64,000 nucleotides of DNA from Elysia crispata (GCA_033675545.1 JAWDGP010003976.1:21001-85000), one strand, 5' to 3'; counted from the first letter of the stretch, positions 1 through 12,875 are shown. Numbers and translations are program-made. The notes: generated by a model from the letters alone, not told the origin.

Positions 1-1753
1 TAAAGAGTGTTTCAGTGATTCAAGCCTTAATTTAATGAAAAGGAAGGGGGAAAATGTGATCTCAAATCCATTGTCATCTTGTTATATTCTTCTCAGGTAT
101 TTGCACCCTTTACTCTGACCTTATATTCCTGCAGTCACACTCTCTTAAAATACTGATATGTGAAAGTGCCAGAAAGAAAGTATTTTGATGTGCAAATACT
201 GATAACATAATAACTCTTATGGACCCCAACTTACAAGTGGATAGGCTAGATATCAAACACTTTAAATTAAACTTACATGTGGACAGGCTCTATCAAACAA
301 AATGAAGTGAAACTAATATAGCCTCATTTGACAAGATATATCAACCAATCATTTAGAAACCTTACCAAAGAAACTATTTCTAGTAGAAGGAAAGATGGAA
401 CAGCTTTTATATAAATTATATTAAATCATTCTTTTTATTGCCTGTGAATGATAACTCCCGTAAAAGTAAGGATTAGACTTAGATGTCTAGATGATTTAGC
501 AAAGCATGACAAGAAAGGATTGAGCACAGATGAAATCTAAGACAACAGAGTGTTTGAACATTCAAGGCTAATCATTATATTTAATTTTTAAAGTAAGTGA
601 ATAATAGGTTTACTTCCCTTACTTCATACAGTCATTGTAGAAATAAGGAGATCAATTCAATATGAACATGCACCAACAGGGGGAAAAAAGAGAAAGAAAT
701 CAAACCTGATCTTTTGTTAAAGAGTTACTGTAAATATTTTCAAAGCAACTTTCCTGAATGACCTGCCTTGATTAAAAATGCCTTAGAAGTTAGATCTGTC
801 CCTAGATATCATGATCAAAATTTTAATTAATCAACCAATAAAGACTACAGCAACATCTATCTTGAGTTTGCCTTATTGCCTTATTTGGTCTAAGATGAAA
901 AAACATCTTTTGAAGGCCTTAGATCCAAGTGTTAATAATCAATTGAAGTAAATAATATTAAATTCTTGAACAAAATGAAGTGTCCTTGTGTGTATCTTGG
1001 TGAATTGGATTTAATCTTCATACGTCCAGATTTTAATTATTTTTTAAGTAGTATTTTACAGACTGAATTTTTTTCCAGGATTAGCACCCAAAACCTTGCC
1101 TTTTTCTATTTTTTTTTGTATATGAGTGTGGTTTAGACTTTAAATTTATTTGACCCTTGTTTATTGGATACCACTAACTACACTTAAATCAGTGAATGAG
1201 AGAGCAGATTTCAGATAGACCAATTAGTTTACCTGCTCCTGGAAAAATGATCTTTGAATCAACCCAATGTCCTTGTCATACTTTAATCCGACCAAAATTT
1301 TTTTATTATAACTTCACTCCCAATAGTTACTAACCATACATTAAAATACCTTTACCATGTTTCTTAAGATTAGTGATGGCTTGTGAAGCAGTGTGGCACA
1401 ATAGCAAAAGCATCACGAATGTGATCTAGCTGTTGCTTGTATAGTTTCAACCAAAGCTTGTGATGTAATTGCCTTGAGAAAGCAATTTTCACCTCCATTT
1501 TCCACAGTCAACCCATCTGTAAAATGGGCTGCACAATGTTGGGTTGGTGTGTGTGCTTAAATAGCAGTGGTGCTGTAATTCTCTAAAAAGAGTAAAATGT
1601 AAAGTTATGAGCGTGCTGCCTTTGGAGGAAGACTATAACCATCTTTTCTCTATTTCATTTAAACATTCTTGAAGGAAGGATAACTGTTTTTTTTTTTTTT
1701 TTAACTTTGATAACATAATCTATTTATAATATAAATTATATCATATGTTTCAG
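1..1753. other. 5' flank or 5' intron of the zinc-finger gene
   Basis: AT-rich non-coding DNA without a convincing reading frame. It ends in a T-tract (about 1686-1702) and a splice-acceptor-like sequence, catatgtttcag, finishing at 1753, 23 bases before the first ATG of the zinc-finger frame. This suggests that most of the stretch is an intron and that the first exon lies further upstream or is non-coding. No donor site or promoter could be assigned. Confidence 0.45.
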
Positions 1754-1776
1754 ATATTTCATTTTCAAGCTTTGGG

Positions 1777-4700
1777 ATGAAGATGGCAGAGCAGTACCTG
1801 AATCCCTCCAATGGAGATCAACACAGCTCTTTTGCTGAACAAATGCTCTCACATTCCACAGATGTAGTGGCAGTTCCAAGCTCATATTACATAAATGCTT
1901 CTCAGTCAGAAGCAATTCCATCATTTGCTCCACCTGTAGGCTACTTTGAGAATTCAGCCTATGAACCCCACACGTATCAGGAAACTGTAAATCTGCCACC
2001 AAGAAATGCTGACATAACAGACATCTCTCACTCTCTGCCAGTTACTGGGAGTAACTTTGCAACTATGCCTGAAAGTGCTGGTCAACAGGCATTTGAAAAT
2101 GCTGGAGATGCTGGTCAACAGTTCCTCTCAGGGGAGCCCATTAAAGGATCGTCCCAAAGGGCTACTACTGAATCCACGGAAGCTTTGACAAGGTCAGCAT
2201 TTGAGCTTCTGCAAGATGTTGTGGCTCATGCTTCAAGCAACTTTGATGAAACACCAAAGAGTTCAATGGATAGGAACCAAGTTGTTTCCGTGTTGCCCTT
2301 CTCTCAGCCCTCCAGAGATCACTTGGTTATCGAGCAAAATTTATCCATCAATCAAAGAAACCTAAATACCTGCGCTGCATCATCAGGTACAACTATTGTG
2401 GTTGATGCACACAATTTGATGAAAACAAGTGTATCAGCTGGATCTGCTTTGTCTCAAGAGCAAGCAATAAGGGTAGACTTAGGAGCCAATTCAAATAAAA
2501 AAATCATCAAAATTGTTCCCCAAAAACTTAACACAGTAAGCAGCAGCACAATTAAAACAAGTAATGGACAGCATCCCATATCTAACTATAGACGTGTCTT
2601 AGTAAAAGATCCTAATGGTACACAGAAGAATTGTATTGTACTAAGGCCAGCAACTTCATCCGTCTTAGGAGATACAGCCATTGTACGTCAGACAATCCAA
2701 ACTTCATCATCCAGAGCAATGAAACTTGTCAACTCAGTGGAACGTGAAATAATGGATATGATTAGCACAACATCTGCCAACTTTACCATCAAAGGTGAGG
2801 ATGCTAAGAAAAGTGGAATACTTGAAAAAACATCCGATAAGAATGTGATTAACAATAGTGCAAATACTAAGTTCTTCTGCTTGACATGTAAGGAAAAATA
2901 TGCTCAAAAAGAGGGCTTTCAATTTCACCTTCAAAGAGTATCTTTTGTGCTTAAGTACAAATGTATCAAATGTGCAACTATTTTCACTTTCTTTAATAAG
3001 TGTGCTCTTTGGATGCATTTGAATGGCCACCAGGAAGACATAGACTATCAGAGAGTCTTGCGCTTAGACCCTTATGACTTTGTTTCCAATCCAAATGTCT
3101 TTATAGAAGATATGAATGCAAGTGTAGCAAGTAATTCCAAAGAAATTATGACCAAACTGAAGCTGAACTCTCAAAGTATCGTCAAATGTCCCATTTGTCA
3201 AGAGTTTGTTAGGTATCTTCCCATCCATCTGAAGAAACCTGATGGCAAACACCATGCTCACACTTGCTATATATGCAAAATCAACTTTTCAAGTAAATGT
3301 TCTTTTCTGGCTCATGAAAGGTTGCATAGAGGCTATGGGAATGCAATATGCTGTCCAGAATGTGGTCTCACAAGAGAGGAGATCAGCACTACAGCTAGCC
3401 TTAAGGATGTGTTTGATCATGTTGATGCATGTATGCACTTTAACAGAGCAGAATCATTTTCTTGCGAATGCAAGCTCTCTTTCCCATCTTTAGCTGAGGC
3501 TCAGAAACATTTCCTTCATACTCACATAAAGCCCCTTTCTAAGTGCCCAGGCTGTTCAGTAGCATTCACAGATTCAAAACTCTTAGCTTCCCATTTGTTG
3601 AAAAATCCTAGATGCCAGTCACAGGTTGCCCATACATGTGCCACCAAAGTTACTTGCTTTTGCATCCTGTGTAAATCCATATTAACCACTGAAAAAGAAG
3701 CAAAGCTTCATTTGCAGAAACATGTACCCAATGAGTCTGAACCCTCATGGATGTGTTTCCTCTGCTCCATGATGTTTGCCTCAGCCAATGAACTGCGCAT
3801 CCATTGTGAGGAAGACCATCCCCACAAAGCTAAGCGTTGCACAATCTGCTTCAAGCTGTTTTGCAACCGTCAGCTGCTGGTTGATCATATCATTAAGAAA
3901 AGTTGTAACATTGATGGCCAGCATTCTTTGGCAGGTTGTGCTGACATGCCACCAAAGGTTTCGATTGATATTGATGGATTCATTAAAGATTTGTACAAAG
4001 TTCCTAATTTAACCAAGAGCCCAATCTCTTCTTCATTTTGTGCAACTGCATCTCAGGGATCGCAAGGGAAATCTCTTGGAAACTCATCATTGCGTTGTGA
4101 ATCTCAGCAAGAGGCTGATCCTGTAAGCACAGTACCAGCAGCTCGCCAAATATCGAAAATTGCTATTAGGAGACCTGCCTCATTGGATAATACAACATCA
4201 GCTCTTCTGAATGAAATGCAACTATGGAAGTCCAAAGACAACAGAGGAATAGTGCCTACAGTGATCCCTCCATCAAAGAGGATAGGAAGGCCAAAGAAGG
4301 AGAAGCGACCACCTCACCATCTTGTGTGCGGCGTTACTGCTAAGGGAATCAGCTATCAATGTCATCCTTGTAAAGTAATTGTCACAGGTACTAATAATTA
4401 TATCTCCCACATGAAATACCATGAGGCAAAAGGTGATTGCAGATATAGTGCTTTTTGTCACTGCTCAGTTTGTGACAAATTAATTGGTTCACATCTCATT
4501 ATGAAACATCTGAGAGATCATCAAGACAAAGGCATCATAGTGTGTATTAGATGTCAGAGGAGGGATTTTGGTGATTTAGAGGATGCTATTCAACATGCTC
4601 ATAATCTTTGTGATTACAAAAAAATTGGTGGTGATGCTGGTCATGTGCAAACAGAAAACTTAAGAACTGAAAATGTTACAAATACAATGTCAGGGCCGAG

Positions 4701-5622
4701 CCAAACTGAAACTGAAAGTCGCCTTGAGAAAGACTCTTCCTTAAAATCTATGCAAACGGCAGTAGACATACCTGCTAAAAAAATGGCAGTTCCTGAGGCC
4801 AAGAAAAAATTGTATCCTTGCCACCTGTGCAGCTTAGTGTTTGAAAACGTTGTCCATAGAGATCAACATGTGGGTAAATCCCACGGGGGAACACGCAAGA
4901 TCTTCTGCTGTCTACCTTGTGAGAAGAAAAATATTGTGAAGACCTTTGCCACTCATTTGGCAGCCAAGAAACATGTGACCAGCAAGCATCATGTTGTCCA
5001 GAGCAGCTTAATAGACAAATGCCTGAAGGAGGTTAATACAAGTGTTTCCAATCACACTATTCACCCTCAAGTTCTCTTACCTGAACAGCAAAAGGAGGCA
5101 GAAGTTGAAGGCCCTACTCCAAAGAAGCTGCGACTGGCTAATGAGGGGGACTTTTTGTGTGGTAATTGTGGGTTCTCTTGTCCAGGTGATGATAAGGCTA
5201 CCTTCAGTGAGCACATTCAGACACACAACCACAAAAAAGAACCTCAGTGTCCAGAATGTGGTTTGTGCTATACAGTTCTAGTTGCAGTCAAACGGCATCT
5301 GATGGCTGTTCACAAAATTAAGAATATAGACAACTATCTGGCAGATAATGGTATTTTAGAAGAGCAAGAGGAGGAGGATGAGGAATTTAATTCAGTCCTT
5401 GAAGAGATGCTGCCAGGCGTGCGATCACTACCTCCAGTCACTCATCAAAATCAAGGTCCAGCCCTAAAGACAAAGAAGGATCAGCTGGATGATGACCTGG
5501 ACTCTCTGGAGTGCAATGTGTGCTATCGTTCTTTTGACACAGAGGCCAACCTTAAGACCCACATGAGGACTCATGGCATGGCATTCATAAGATCAAAACG
5601 ATACAAGCCCCTTGACAATTGA
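1777..5622 (+). CDS. Large multi-C2H2 zinc-finger protein, ZNF532/592/687-like
   Basis: A single 1281-residue exon coding for a probable nuclear DNA-binding transcription regulator. Residues 1-360 are Ser/Thr/Gln-rich and low in structure. About 18 CxxC zinc clusters follow: near residues 366, 394, 467, 495, 525, 561, 587, 625, 658, 686, then 861, 893, 922, 1013, 1043, 1126, 1156 and 1244. Many are atypical, with irregular His spacing. An AT-hook-like GRPKKEKRP lies near residue 837 and an acidic run EEQEEEDEEF near 1195. The paired fingers at 366-415 with the phrase FFNKCALWMH resemble the ZNF532/592/687 group known to work with ZMYND8; that assignment is by recollection of family pattern. 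The start is uncertain: the second in-frame ATG (1783) has the better Kozak context, and the frame stays open back to a splice-acceptor-like site at 1753, so coding could begin in an earlier exon. Confidence 0.9.
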   Translation: MKMAEQYLNPSNGDQHSSFAEQMLSHSTDVVAVPSSYYINASQSEAIPSFAPPVGYFENSAYEPHTYQETVNLPPRNADITDISHSLPVTGSNFATMPESAGQQAFENAGDAGQQFLSGEPIKGSSQRATTESTEALTRSAFELLQDVVAHASSNFDETPKSSMDRNQVVSVLPFSQPSRDHLVIEQNLSINQRNLNTCAASSGTTIVVDAHNLMKTSVSAGSALSQEQAIRVDLGANSNKKIIKIVPQKLNTVSSSTIKTSNGQHPISNYRRVLVKDPNGTQKNCIVLRPATSSVLGDTAIVRQTIQTSSSRAMKLVNSVEREIMDMISTTSANFTIKGEDAKKSGILEKTSDKNVINNSANTKFFCLTCKEKYAQKEGFQFHLQRVSFVLKYKCIKCATIFTFFNKCALWMHLNGHQEDIDYQRVLRLDPYDFVSNPNVFIEDMNASVASNSKEIMTKLKLNSQSIVKCPICQEFVRYLPIHLKKPDGKHHAHTCYICKINFSSKCSFLAHERLHRGYGNAICCPECGLTREEISTTASLKDVFDHVDACMHFNRAESFSCECKLSFPSLAEAQKHFLHTHIKPLSKCPGCSVAFTDSKLLASHLLKNPRCQSQVAHTCATKVTCFCILCKSILTTEKEAKLHLQKHVPNESEPSWMCFLCSMMFASANELRIHCEEDHPHKAKRCTICFKLFCNRQLLVDHIIKKSCNIDGQHSLAGCADMPPKVSIDIDGFIKDLYKVPNLTKSPISSSFCATASQGSQGKSLGNSSLRCESQQEADPVSTVPAARQISKIAIRRPASLDNTTSALLNEMQLWKSKDNRGIVPTVIPPSKRIGRPKKEKRPPHHLVCGVTAKGISYQCHPCKVIVTGTNNYISHMKYHEAKGDCRYSAFCHCSVCDKLIGSHLIMKHLRDHQDKGIIVCIRCQRRDFGDLEDAIQHAHNLCDYKKIGGDAGHVQTENLRTENVTNTMSGPSQTETESRLEKDSSLKSMQTAVDIPAKKMAVPEAKKKLYPCHLCSLVFENVVHRDQHVGKSHGGTRKIFCCLPCEKKNIVKTFATHLAAKKHVTSKHHVVQSSLIDKCLKEVNTSVSNHTIHPQVLLPEQQKEAEVEGPTPKKLRLANEGDFLCGNCGFSCPGDDKATFSEHIQTHNHKKEPQCPECGLCYTVLVAVKRHLMAVHKIKNIDNYLADNGILEEQEEEDEEFNSVLEEMLPGVRSLPPVTHQNQGPALKTKKDQLDDDLDSLECNVCYRSFDTEANLKTHMRTHGMAFIRSKRYKPLDN

Positions 5623-8600
5623 ACTTCCAAAATTTGTTATGATCTATTAAAATGTGTTTTCCATAAGTTTCAGCACTTCAGGCCTTATAGTTATAATCTA
5701 TTGGTAATCAGGTTGTAGTACTTAACTATATACAATGTTTGACTAAAATTGGGTACATTACCATAAGTTATCATTTTGCATTCTTGTTAATCTCTTTGGA
5801 ATTACAAGCATGTATTTTATTGTACTTTTGACACTAGAATTAATGTTATTTGAGAACTACCAACCTGAATGTATAATTGTTCCTTTAATGAAAAAATAGC
5901 AATTTATTGATTAAAAATTTATTTTTTTATTATTCACTGCAATATTATACAATTGAACATTATAAGATAGAATAGAAATTCCTGAACAGGCCATCTAGTG
6001 ATGACATCTATCCTTAGATAGACTGAATTACACAAGGAAAATATCATAGAAGGGTATAACAAGAGAGGCAGTATCAGAGCGAGAAATGGAGGATGAAGAA
6101 AATACAACTAACTGTGAAAGTTTCTCAATTTGGTACTTTTGAGTTTGAGCTGTTTCTGCTGTAAATTTTTAATGAATTCAAAGAACATGTTGAGTAATTT
6201 TCCTCCGAATTGTGAACTATAAAAATGTTAAGTGTACATGGGCCAAACATTTCGATATATATATATATACACATGTATATTTATTTACAGCAAAACACAT
6301 TCAAATGGAAATTATTAGAAATAGAATTGCAAAAATCACTTTGACTCAAATAATTTAGTTAAGCCAAAATAGTTTGTGTCTGAAAAACATAACTTGGGAC
6401 ATACATTACCAATTTGATTCATTAATTTGTCTCAAAGAAATGTCATTTTAGAATCTCATTTTAATTGTAGAATCTATATTTTACAGCTGCCAAATCCATT
6501 CATCTCAATTTTTTTTTTAAAGTATAAAAGAACAAAATATCATAATCTGTTTTGTTTTGTTTGTTTTTTTTTTTAATTTTTGGCTATTAAGTGGAATACA
6601 TTAAGAAAGTTGTCAATTTTAGACACATGAAAAATGTGAGTAATGATCCTCGGTGATCACCCTTGTTTAGATGAATATTGACAAAGCACAATTCCATTGT
6701 ACAGTCTGTTAAACTTCAAAATTAAAGGCCAGGTATTTTTGAATTACATGTATGCAGGCGGCTGCAAACAATTCAGTGAAGAAAGGCTCTAAGTTTAATT
6801 CTTAGTGTTGTTGATAGCCTTGTTTCATCCGTCTTATACCGTCTTATAATTTATACATGTATTATACATGTACCTCAGGTTTCATTTCTCTTTGTTTTTA
6901 TTTTCAGATCATTTTTTTTTCACTAAAATCTTTTAACTTTATGAATAGTATCATCAAGTTCTACACAGAACAAACCTCAGATCAGCTGTTTGGTAGGCTG
7001 GGTATGAGTAAAAACCTCAATCCTCTCCTGTAACTGACAGTTATTGTAATCTGTAAGTTGTCTACGTCTAGATTCATGAGTTTTCACAAGGACCAGATCA
7101 TATGTACAGTCAAACTCTAAAGCTGTACTTTTCATTTTTGTAAACCACTAGTAGTAACTTCATGAAGTATATTAAAGGATTTTTAACAATGTGAAGCTGG
7201 CTATAATTGTTTCTTTTTACCTTGTGAGATTTCCCATTGCTATCATATCGTAGGAACTGGTAAGAGCAAACTAGTCTTTTATGTCAGATCCACTTCATTC
7301 CAAAATAATGGGAGCTTAAGTCAGCCGTGCCCTCCTTTTTTTAAACCTAAATACGGAGTGTGAGATCAGAATAAAAATATACATGTACTTTGCTTTTATG
7401 CTTTCTTGCATTGCTTTGAAGTTTTAGTAAAGTTTGCTTTGTAATATCACTGATTTTGTGTGATGTGAGCATTTATACCCTTTATTATTGAGTATACATG
7501 TAAGACCATCTTAAAGAACTCTCTTCAATCAAGTGTAAACAAAATCCATGATTTTCCATCAATGATTTGATTGAAAGAATTTTACTTTACTATTATTCAG
7601 TTGATGACTGTAAAGTAGTATTAATAGAGATGGTCCTCATTTAGTGTAGTAATTGATCTGCCAGGACACTTTGAATTAAAAACTAAAATATAAAAATAAT
7701 ATGATTGACTGTACATATGAAACGTTTTAAAAGAAGTTTCTTCAGTGAAATGGTTAAATGTCCACTTTTTTTTTTGTCAAAGATTTCATTAAAAAAGAAT
7801 CTAGCTTAACTAGAATTACTCATTAGATAACTTTTAAATCAATAGAAAACATGTCTGAACCTGTGGAAAATCTCCGATTGGGAGCCTTTTTCAATCGGTC
7901 AAAGAACTGCTTTATATTATTTATATTGTAAGTATCTTATGATCGTTGCAAAGATCTAAAACTTACATTTCTTATGATATGTTTCTTTTTTTGTTTGTTG
8001 TTTTTTAACTAAATTAGGCTATGATAAAAATTAAAATAAAAAAAAATGTAATTTGATAAGTTTCTGGAGTTTCAAATTTTGCTTTTGTTCCTTATGTTAT
8101 GAATTCTATAGGGATACTGTAAATTGTATAGATCTGAAAGCTGTCATTCAGACTGGGTCAGCTGCCCTAACACACAGTTATACCTAACCTGTATACTTTC
8201 CAAAAGTATTTCTGTATTCATGATTGTGATTTTGGATTCATACATGAGAAGAAGCCCATCTTGGTCACAAGTTAGAATTTTTTTTTTAATAACAATCCAG
8301 ATCTAGCACTAGTACTGTAATGTTGGGATGATTGTTTTTTCCCTGTGGCTGAGAGACCAATGAGCATATTAATAAATTACAACGCTGAAGTAGATAAATA
8401 GGAGGATGCTTTGGTATACCGATGCTTTGATATAAAGGGTTATACGTATCACTATCAGACTATTGATGATCATTTAAAAAGTTAGAAACTTTGGTTTATG
8501 TTGATAACAGTGTTGACACTATATCCTAAAATGTCAGGTAATATATATATATATAGATCTATATGTATATAATGGTTGGCTTTAAAATGACCAGAGCCCG

Positions 8601-8775
8601 GTGAGTTAAATTTGTTTCAAAATGGATTTTTTTAACAGCTTTGTTTAAATATATATTACACACACATTCATTTTTAATTTGTGGGATCATCAATTACTTA
8701 AAAATGGTTTTAACGTAGAACTAAAATGACAAATTCAAGAAGTTATATAAGAGAAAAGAAAAAAACATGTACATG
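5623..8775. other. 3' UTR and downstream flank of the zinc-finger gene
   Basis: AT-rich non-coding DNA after the TGA of the zinc-finger frame. Plus-strand AATAAA-type signals occur near 7370 and near 8035, so the 3' UTR could be 1.7-2.4 kb long, but the true end cannot be fixed. Four to five TACATGTA palindromes lie at 6745-7502. No further gene is seen. Confidence 0.4.
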
Positions 8776-8780
8776 TACAG

Positions 8781-8966
8781 TGTTGCGTGTAGCTCGGAGG
8801 TCAAACAGACAAACGTAGACATGGAATGTAAATGTATAAATCAGTCAATCAAAGTTGGAGAACGCTGCCTCAACCGAGGTCATTTAATCCAAGGCCTTCC
8901 GTTACAACACAGAGTGATAATAAACGTACTGATTCGTATTCTTAGTAATTCGAAGTTAATGTAACA
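8781..8966 (-). repeat. 3' LTR of the Ty3/gypsy element (186 bp)
   Basis: Near-identical to 13926-14117. Read on the plus strand it starts tgttgcg and ends gtaaca. It is directly preceded by the target duplication tacag and lacks the 6-bp insertion present in the other LTR. Its length is short for the family, where several hundred bases is usual. Confidence 0.93.
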
Positions 8967-8977
8967 TCTCCCCCTTT
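8967..8977 (-). other. Polypurine tract of the LTR retrotransposon
   Basis: On the minus strand AAAGGGGGAGA abuts the first base of the 3' LTR, which is the position and composition expected for the plus-strand primer in reverse transcription. Confidence 0.85.
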
Positions 8978-9439
8978 AATTTTGAACATCCCCCCACAAA
9001 AACAAACGACTTCGTAATGACATAGTCGTGAATGAGGTACAGTATTATCCATGAAGATAGATACAGGAAAACGATTTAAAGGAAGATAAAAATTAAAAAA
9101 AAAAAAACGAGAACAAAAACAAAAACAAAACCAACATAACAATTAAATATGTAAGAAAAAAAAGGATATTACCAACAACGATGGAAGAAGGTTGCACGTA
9201 GACCTATCGATTCTTGCTGACTTATTACGTTATCTTGGATTTAACAGTTTTACAGTTACACCAAGATTATTACATGTACATGTACCAACACATAGAATAC
9301 CGTAAAGGGATTACTCAATGCATGCTCCCCTGCCTCTATTTTAAGCTGAAAACTATAAGGAAAAAATTCGTACCTATCGGAGAATAATATGAAAGTTTTG
9401 TGTGCTAATCCTCTAAAGGACAGCTGATATTGGCTAGAA

Positions 9440-10856
9440 CTATAAAACTTGAACGTAGAGTTCGCTTACATTGTGTCTAGGTAGAAGAATACAGTTATAT
9501 GTAATCAATGAAAATTGTAAAAGAGAAAACAAAACCATGATGCTGGAGGACAGTGGTCTAGGCCCTTCAAGTATATATAGAGAGAGCGATTTAATAGCGA
9601 TTATAGAGGCAATGTAGTGCCTTGCAGGCGATAGCGCGTGCAACTTTTTAATAAGACAGTCTAGAGGGTTCTTTAATGAATCGTCCAGATCTTGTCTGTA
9701 TCGTCTTGGGTAAGGTTGGCCCAGTCTGGTCGCGCCTGTCCCTCCACGCGATGACCAGGCTGCTTGGGCTCCCTTCTGCGTGGATGGTGTGGACTCAAGG
9801 CTCGGGCCAGGAATCTTTGCTGAGGAGCTCCTGGGGGAACTCACTTGAGGTGCGGACAGGTCTTCATCCACAAGGTCGTCTTGGTGGGGTTCAGCCCGCT
9901 CGGTTTGAGGGCAGGCTAATTGGAGCTGGTAGGGGATAGAGGGTAAAGGAGTGGCCACCTTAGTCTGTGTCGGGTGGTCGGGAAGAGGCTTTTTTCTCAG
10001 AAATTTCCTCCCTCGAATGAAGGATCTGTTGCCATCCCAGACTTCATAGTTGTTGTGTGGGAGAGTTTTAGTTACTGTGGCTGGTTTCCATTCGTTTCTG
10101 CCATCAATAGGTTCCATCCTGACATGGTCACCAGGCTGGAGAGGTGCAAGAGTCTGTTTGAAGCACGTGCGCTGTGCGGATTTGTGACGCCTGTGTTCCA
10201 TTTTATGGCTCTCGCACTGAGGGACGATGAAGGGCTGGAGGACAGCTGAAGTCGCCGGCGTGTGGGACTGTGTGCGGCGGCCCATGAGACGTTGTGCAGG
10301 AGAAGAGGCAAGGCCCTCTGTAGGAGTATTACGCAGGTTTAGGAGTCCTATGTATGGGTCTTCTCCAGCCTTGATGCACATTTTCATTAGGTTCTTTATC
10401 TGCTTAACAGCGGACTCAGCTTGGCCATTAGCTCTGGGATTTCCGGGTGCTGTTCTTTTGTGTTGGAAACTCCACTTCTCAGCAAATTTCTTGAAGTCGA
10501 GAGATGCGTATTGAGGCCCATTGTCTGAAATCATCGTCTGGTATGCCATATCTGGCGAAGTGGTGTTTCAGTTTGTTTATTACCGCATCCGAGGTTTTCT
10601 CTACCAGGTAGTCAACTTTGATGAAGTTGCTGTAGTAGTCCACTGTGACGAGATAGTTGCGACTTTTTATGGTAAATAGGTCCGTGCCTATCTTTTGCCA
10701 TGGTCGCGCCGGTATCTCATGCGTCTGCAATGGCTGTTCAGGTTGCCTAGTGCAGTAAGTTGCACATGTGTCACATGACTCGATGTACGCTCGAATGTCT
10801 GAACTCATGCCAGGCCAAAAGATCAGATGTCGCGCTCTTCGTAGGCAGGAGTTCAC
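9440..10856 (-). pseudogene. Integrase part of Ty3/gypsy pol, frameshifted
   Basis: Integrase inserts the DNA copy into the host genome. The minus strand shows the zinc-binding HHCC region (CDTC preceded by the paired histidines), then the catalytic D (TDLF), the second D (DNGPQ) and the E in ANGQAES, the expected D,D-35-E core. A basic GPY/F-like tail follows (GDHVRMEPIDG to KFLRKKP). The frame changes near 10,500-10,550, between the first and second catalytic Asp, so the protein is split in two. The last ~110 residues before 9440 have no recognised domain. Confidence 0.85.
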
Positions 10857-10922
10857 CCTTGATGTCCAGCGTGAACTTTTATCTTAAGATCCTGTCGCAG
10901 ACTTTGTGGAATGACAATTCTG

Positions 10923-12451
10923 TCAGCTCTCATGATGATTCCGTCTTGAACTTTTAGTTCGTCTCTGTATTTGAAGTAGGGCAGAATGCCTGTGGAAACT
11001 TTTTTCCTTTTGATCAGGCCATCCTTGCATGATTGCTACCTTAAGCTGAGCCAAAACAGGGTCTGTCAATGTTGCTGCTCTTATTTCTTGTAGCATATGG
11101 TCCGGAAAGGGAGTGTAAGCGATATTGCTCACGGTTTCTTCTTCTTCATTGTCTGTAGCCCGAACAGGTGCACGCGATAGGCAGTCGCTGATTAGCATTT
11201 CTGGTCCTGGTCGGTATGTCACCTCGAAGCTGTACTCTTGTACCTTGAGAAGCATGTTTTGTAGCCTTCGTGGTGCTTTGCACAAGGGTTTCTTTGTTAT
11301 GGAAACTAATGGCTTGTAGTCCGTTATAATCTGCACAGGTCGGCCAAAAGTGAACGGGTGAAACTTTCTTAGGCCAAATGTTATTGCTAAAAGCTCTTTC
11401 TCTATTTGAGCGTAATTTTGCTCTGCGGGGCTTAGTGTTCTGGACGCATATGCCAGGGGCTTTCTTTCTTGGAGGAGAACGGACCCGATTCCATATTCCG
11501 AGGCATCATTTTCAAGGGTGAGCTCTTTCTTGTGTTCATATATAGCCAGTGTTGGACTTCCTGCAATTGCGTCTTTCAACTTCTGAAAGGCCGTTTTTTG
11601 GGACTCAGCCCAGGTGAAGGGAACGTCTTTCTTTAGTAAGTTCTGGAGAGGGTGTGCGATGCTCGTCAGATTGGGTATGTATCTAGCAAGGTACTGTACC
11701 ATGCCCAAGATACGGCGGGTATCTTTGGCATTCTTGGGGGTTGGAAGGTCAGAAATTGCTTTCACCTTTTGGGGATCTGTCGATATCCCTTCTTTGGAGA
11801 TGACGTGGCCCATGAAAGTGATGGAATCTTTGGCGAGTTCTAGTTTGTCTCTGTTAAGCTTCACGCCATGTTGTTTGCAATTTTCTGTAAAAGAGTTTAG
11901 CCGTTGGTCATGCTCACGTTGAGTTTTTCCGTGAATAATGATGTCGTCCCTCATGCAAACGACACCGGGCATGTCTCCAAACAGTACCCTGACTTTTCTT
12001 TAAAAAATTTCTGCTGATACATTCAGCCCAAAGGGAAGTGGTAGCGACCGTAACATGTTTGAAAGGTTGTAAGGCGAGATGACTCATCATCGAGTAGGAC
12101 GTGCCAGTACCCATTTTTTAGATCAACCTTGGTGAAAAGCTTCGAACTGCTGAGTTCATAAAGAACATCGTCCAATATGGGCATCGTAAAATGTTCTCTT
12201 CTCAGGGCCTTGTTGAGGTATTTGGGGTCGATGCAAACTCTTAGTTTGCCGTTGGATTTGGTTGCAACGACAAGCTGGCTCACCCACGGCGTTGGCTCAG
12301 TGACGGGTGTGATGACGCCTTTCTTAGTCATGTTGTCAAGTTCTTCTTTTAGTTTAGTTTTGACTGCAATGGGGACTCTGTGGTCTGGCATGACGACAGG
12401 TGGTACTGACGAGTCAACTGTCAGATGCTGCTCCCCCGGGAATGTTCCCAC
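10923..12451 (-). pseudogene. Reverse transcriptase and RNase H of Ty3/gypsy pol, frameshifted
   Basis: Reverse transcriptase copies the element RNA. Visible blocks are KLRVCIDPKYLN, KVDLKNGYWH and the RNase H signatures TLENDASEYGIG, AYASRTLSP, EKELLA and ITDYKPL. The frame is broken near 11,970-12,020, just before the catalytic block. That block reads CMRDDII instead of the usual aromatic-x-D-D, a further sign of decay. The downstream half (about 10,923-11,972) is open and contains the thumb, the connection and RNase H. Confidence 0.88.
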
Positions 12452-12664
12452 CTCACCGTCAAAGATCGAGGACTCTATTAGTGAGGCAACTGTTTAGAAG
12501 TTTTCTTTTTTGATTTGGACTAATTGCATTCTCTGCGCCGCCTTTAGTCCGATCACGGGCTGGCAGGAATTGGGGACCACGACGAAGTCAACAGCATACT
12601 TTTTGTTGTTTCTGGGATTTGCGATGACTTGTCGGCTCGTACCCTTTGTCTCAATAGCAGTGTC

Positions 12665-12830
12665 TCAGTAAGATCTGAGTGTTTTTACCCTGGATCCTAC
12701 AAGGTGTGTAGCATATCTCTCTGGGAGAATATTAACTGATGCCCCTGTGTCTATGAGAAAGGCTAGGGGCTTTCCTTTTACCAGCATATTGCATGTGATT
12801 GAGTTGGGGACGGTTCCGACATTTTTCACC
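12665..12830 (-). pseudogene. Aspartic protease of the Ty3/gypsy element
   Basis: The retropepsin active-site block LIDTGASVNILP is at about 12738-12765 on the minus strand. The frame overlaps the end of gag in another frame and stops at 12665, before reverse transcriptase, so the gag-pol join is no longer open. Confidence 0.75.
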
Positions 12831-12875
12831 CAGTTGCTAGTCGAGTCTGAGTCCGAATCTGTGGATGACTCCGCC

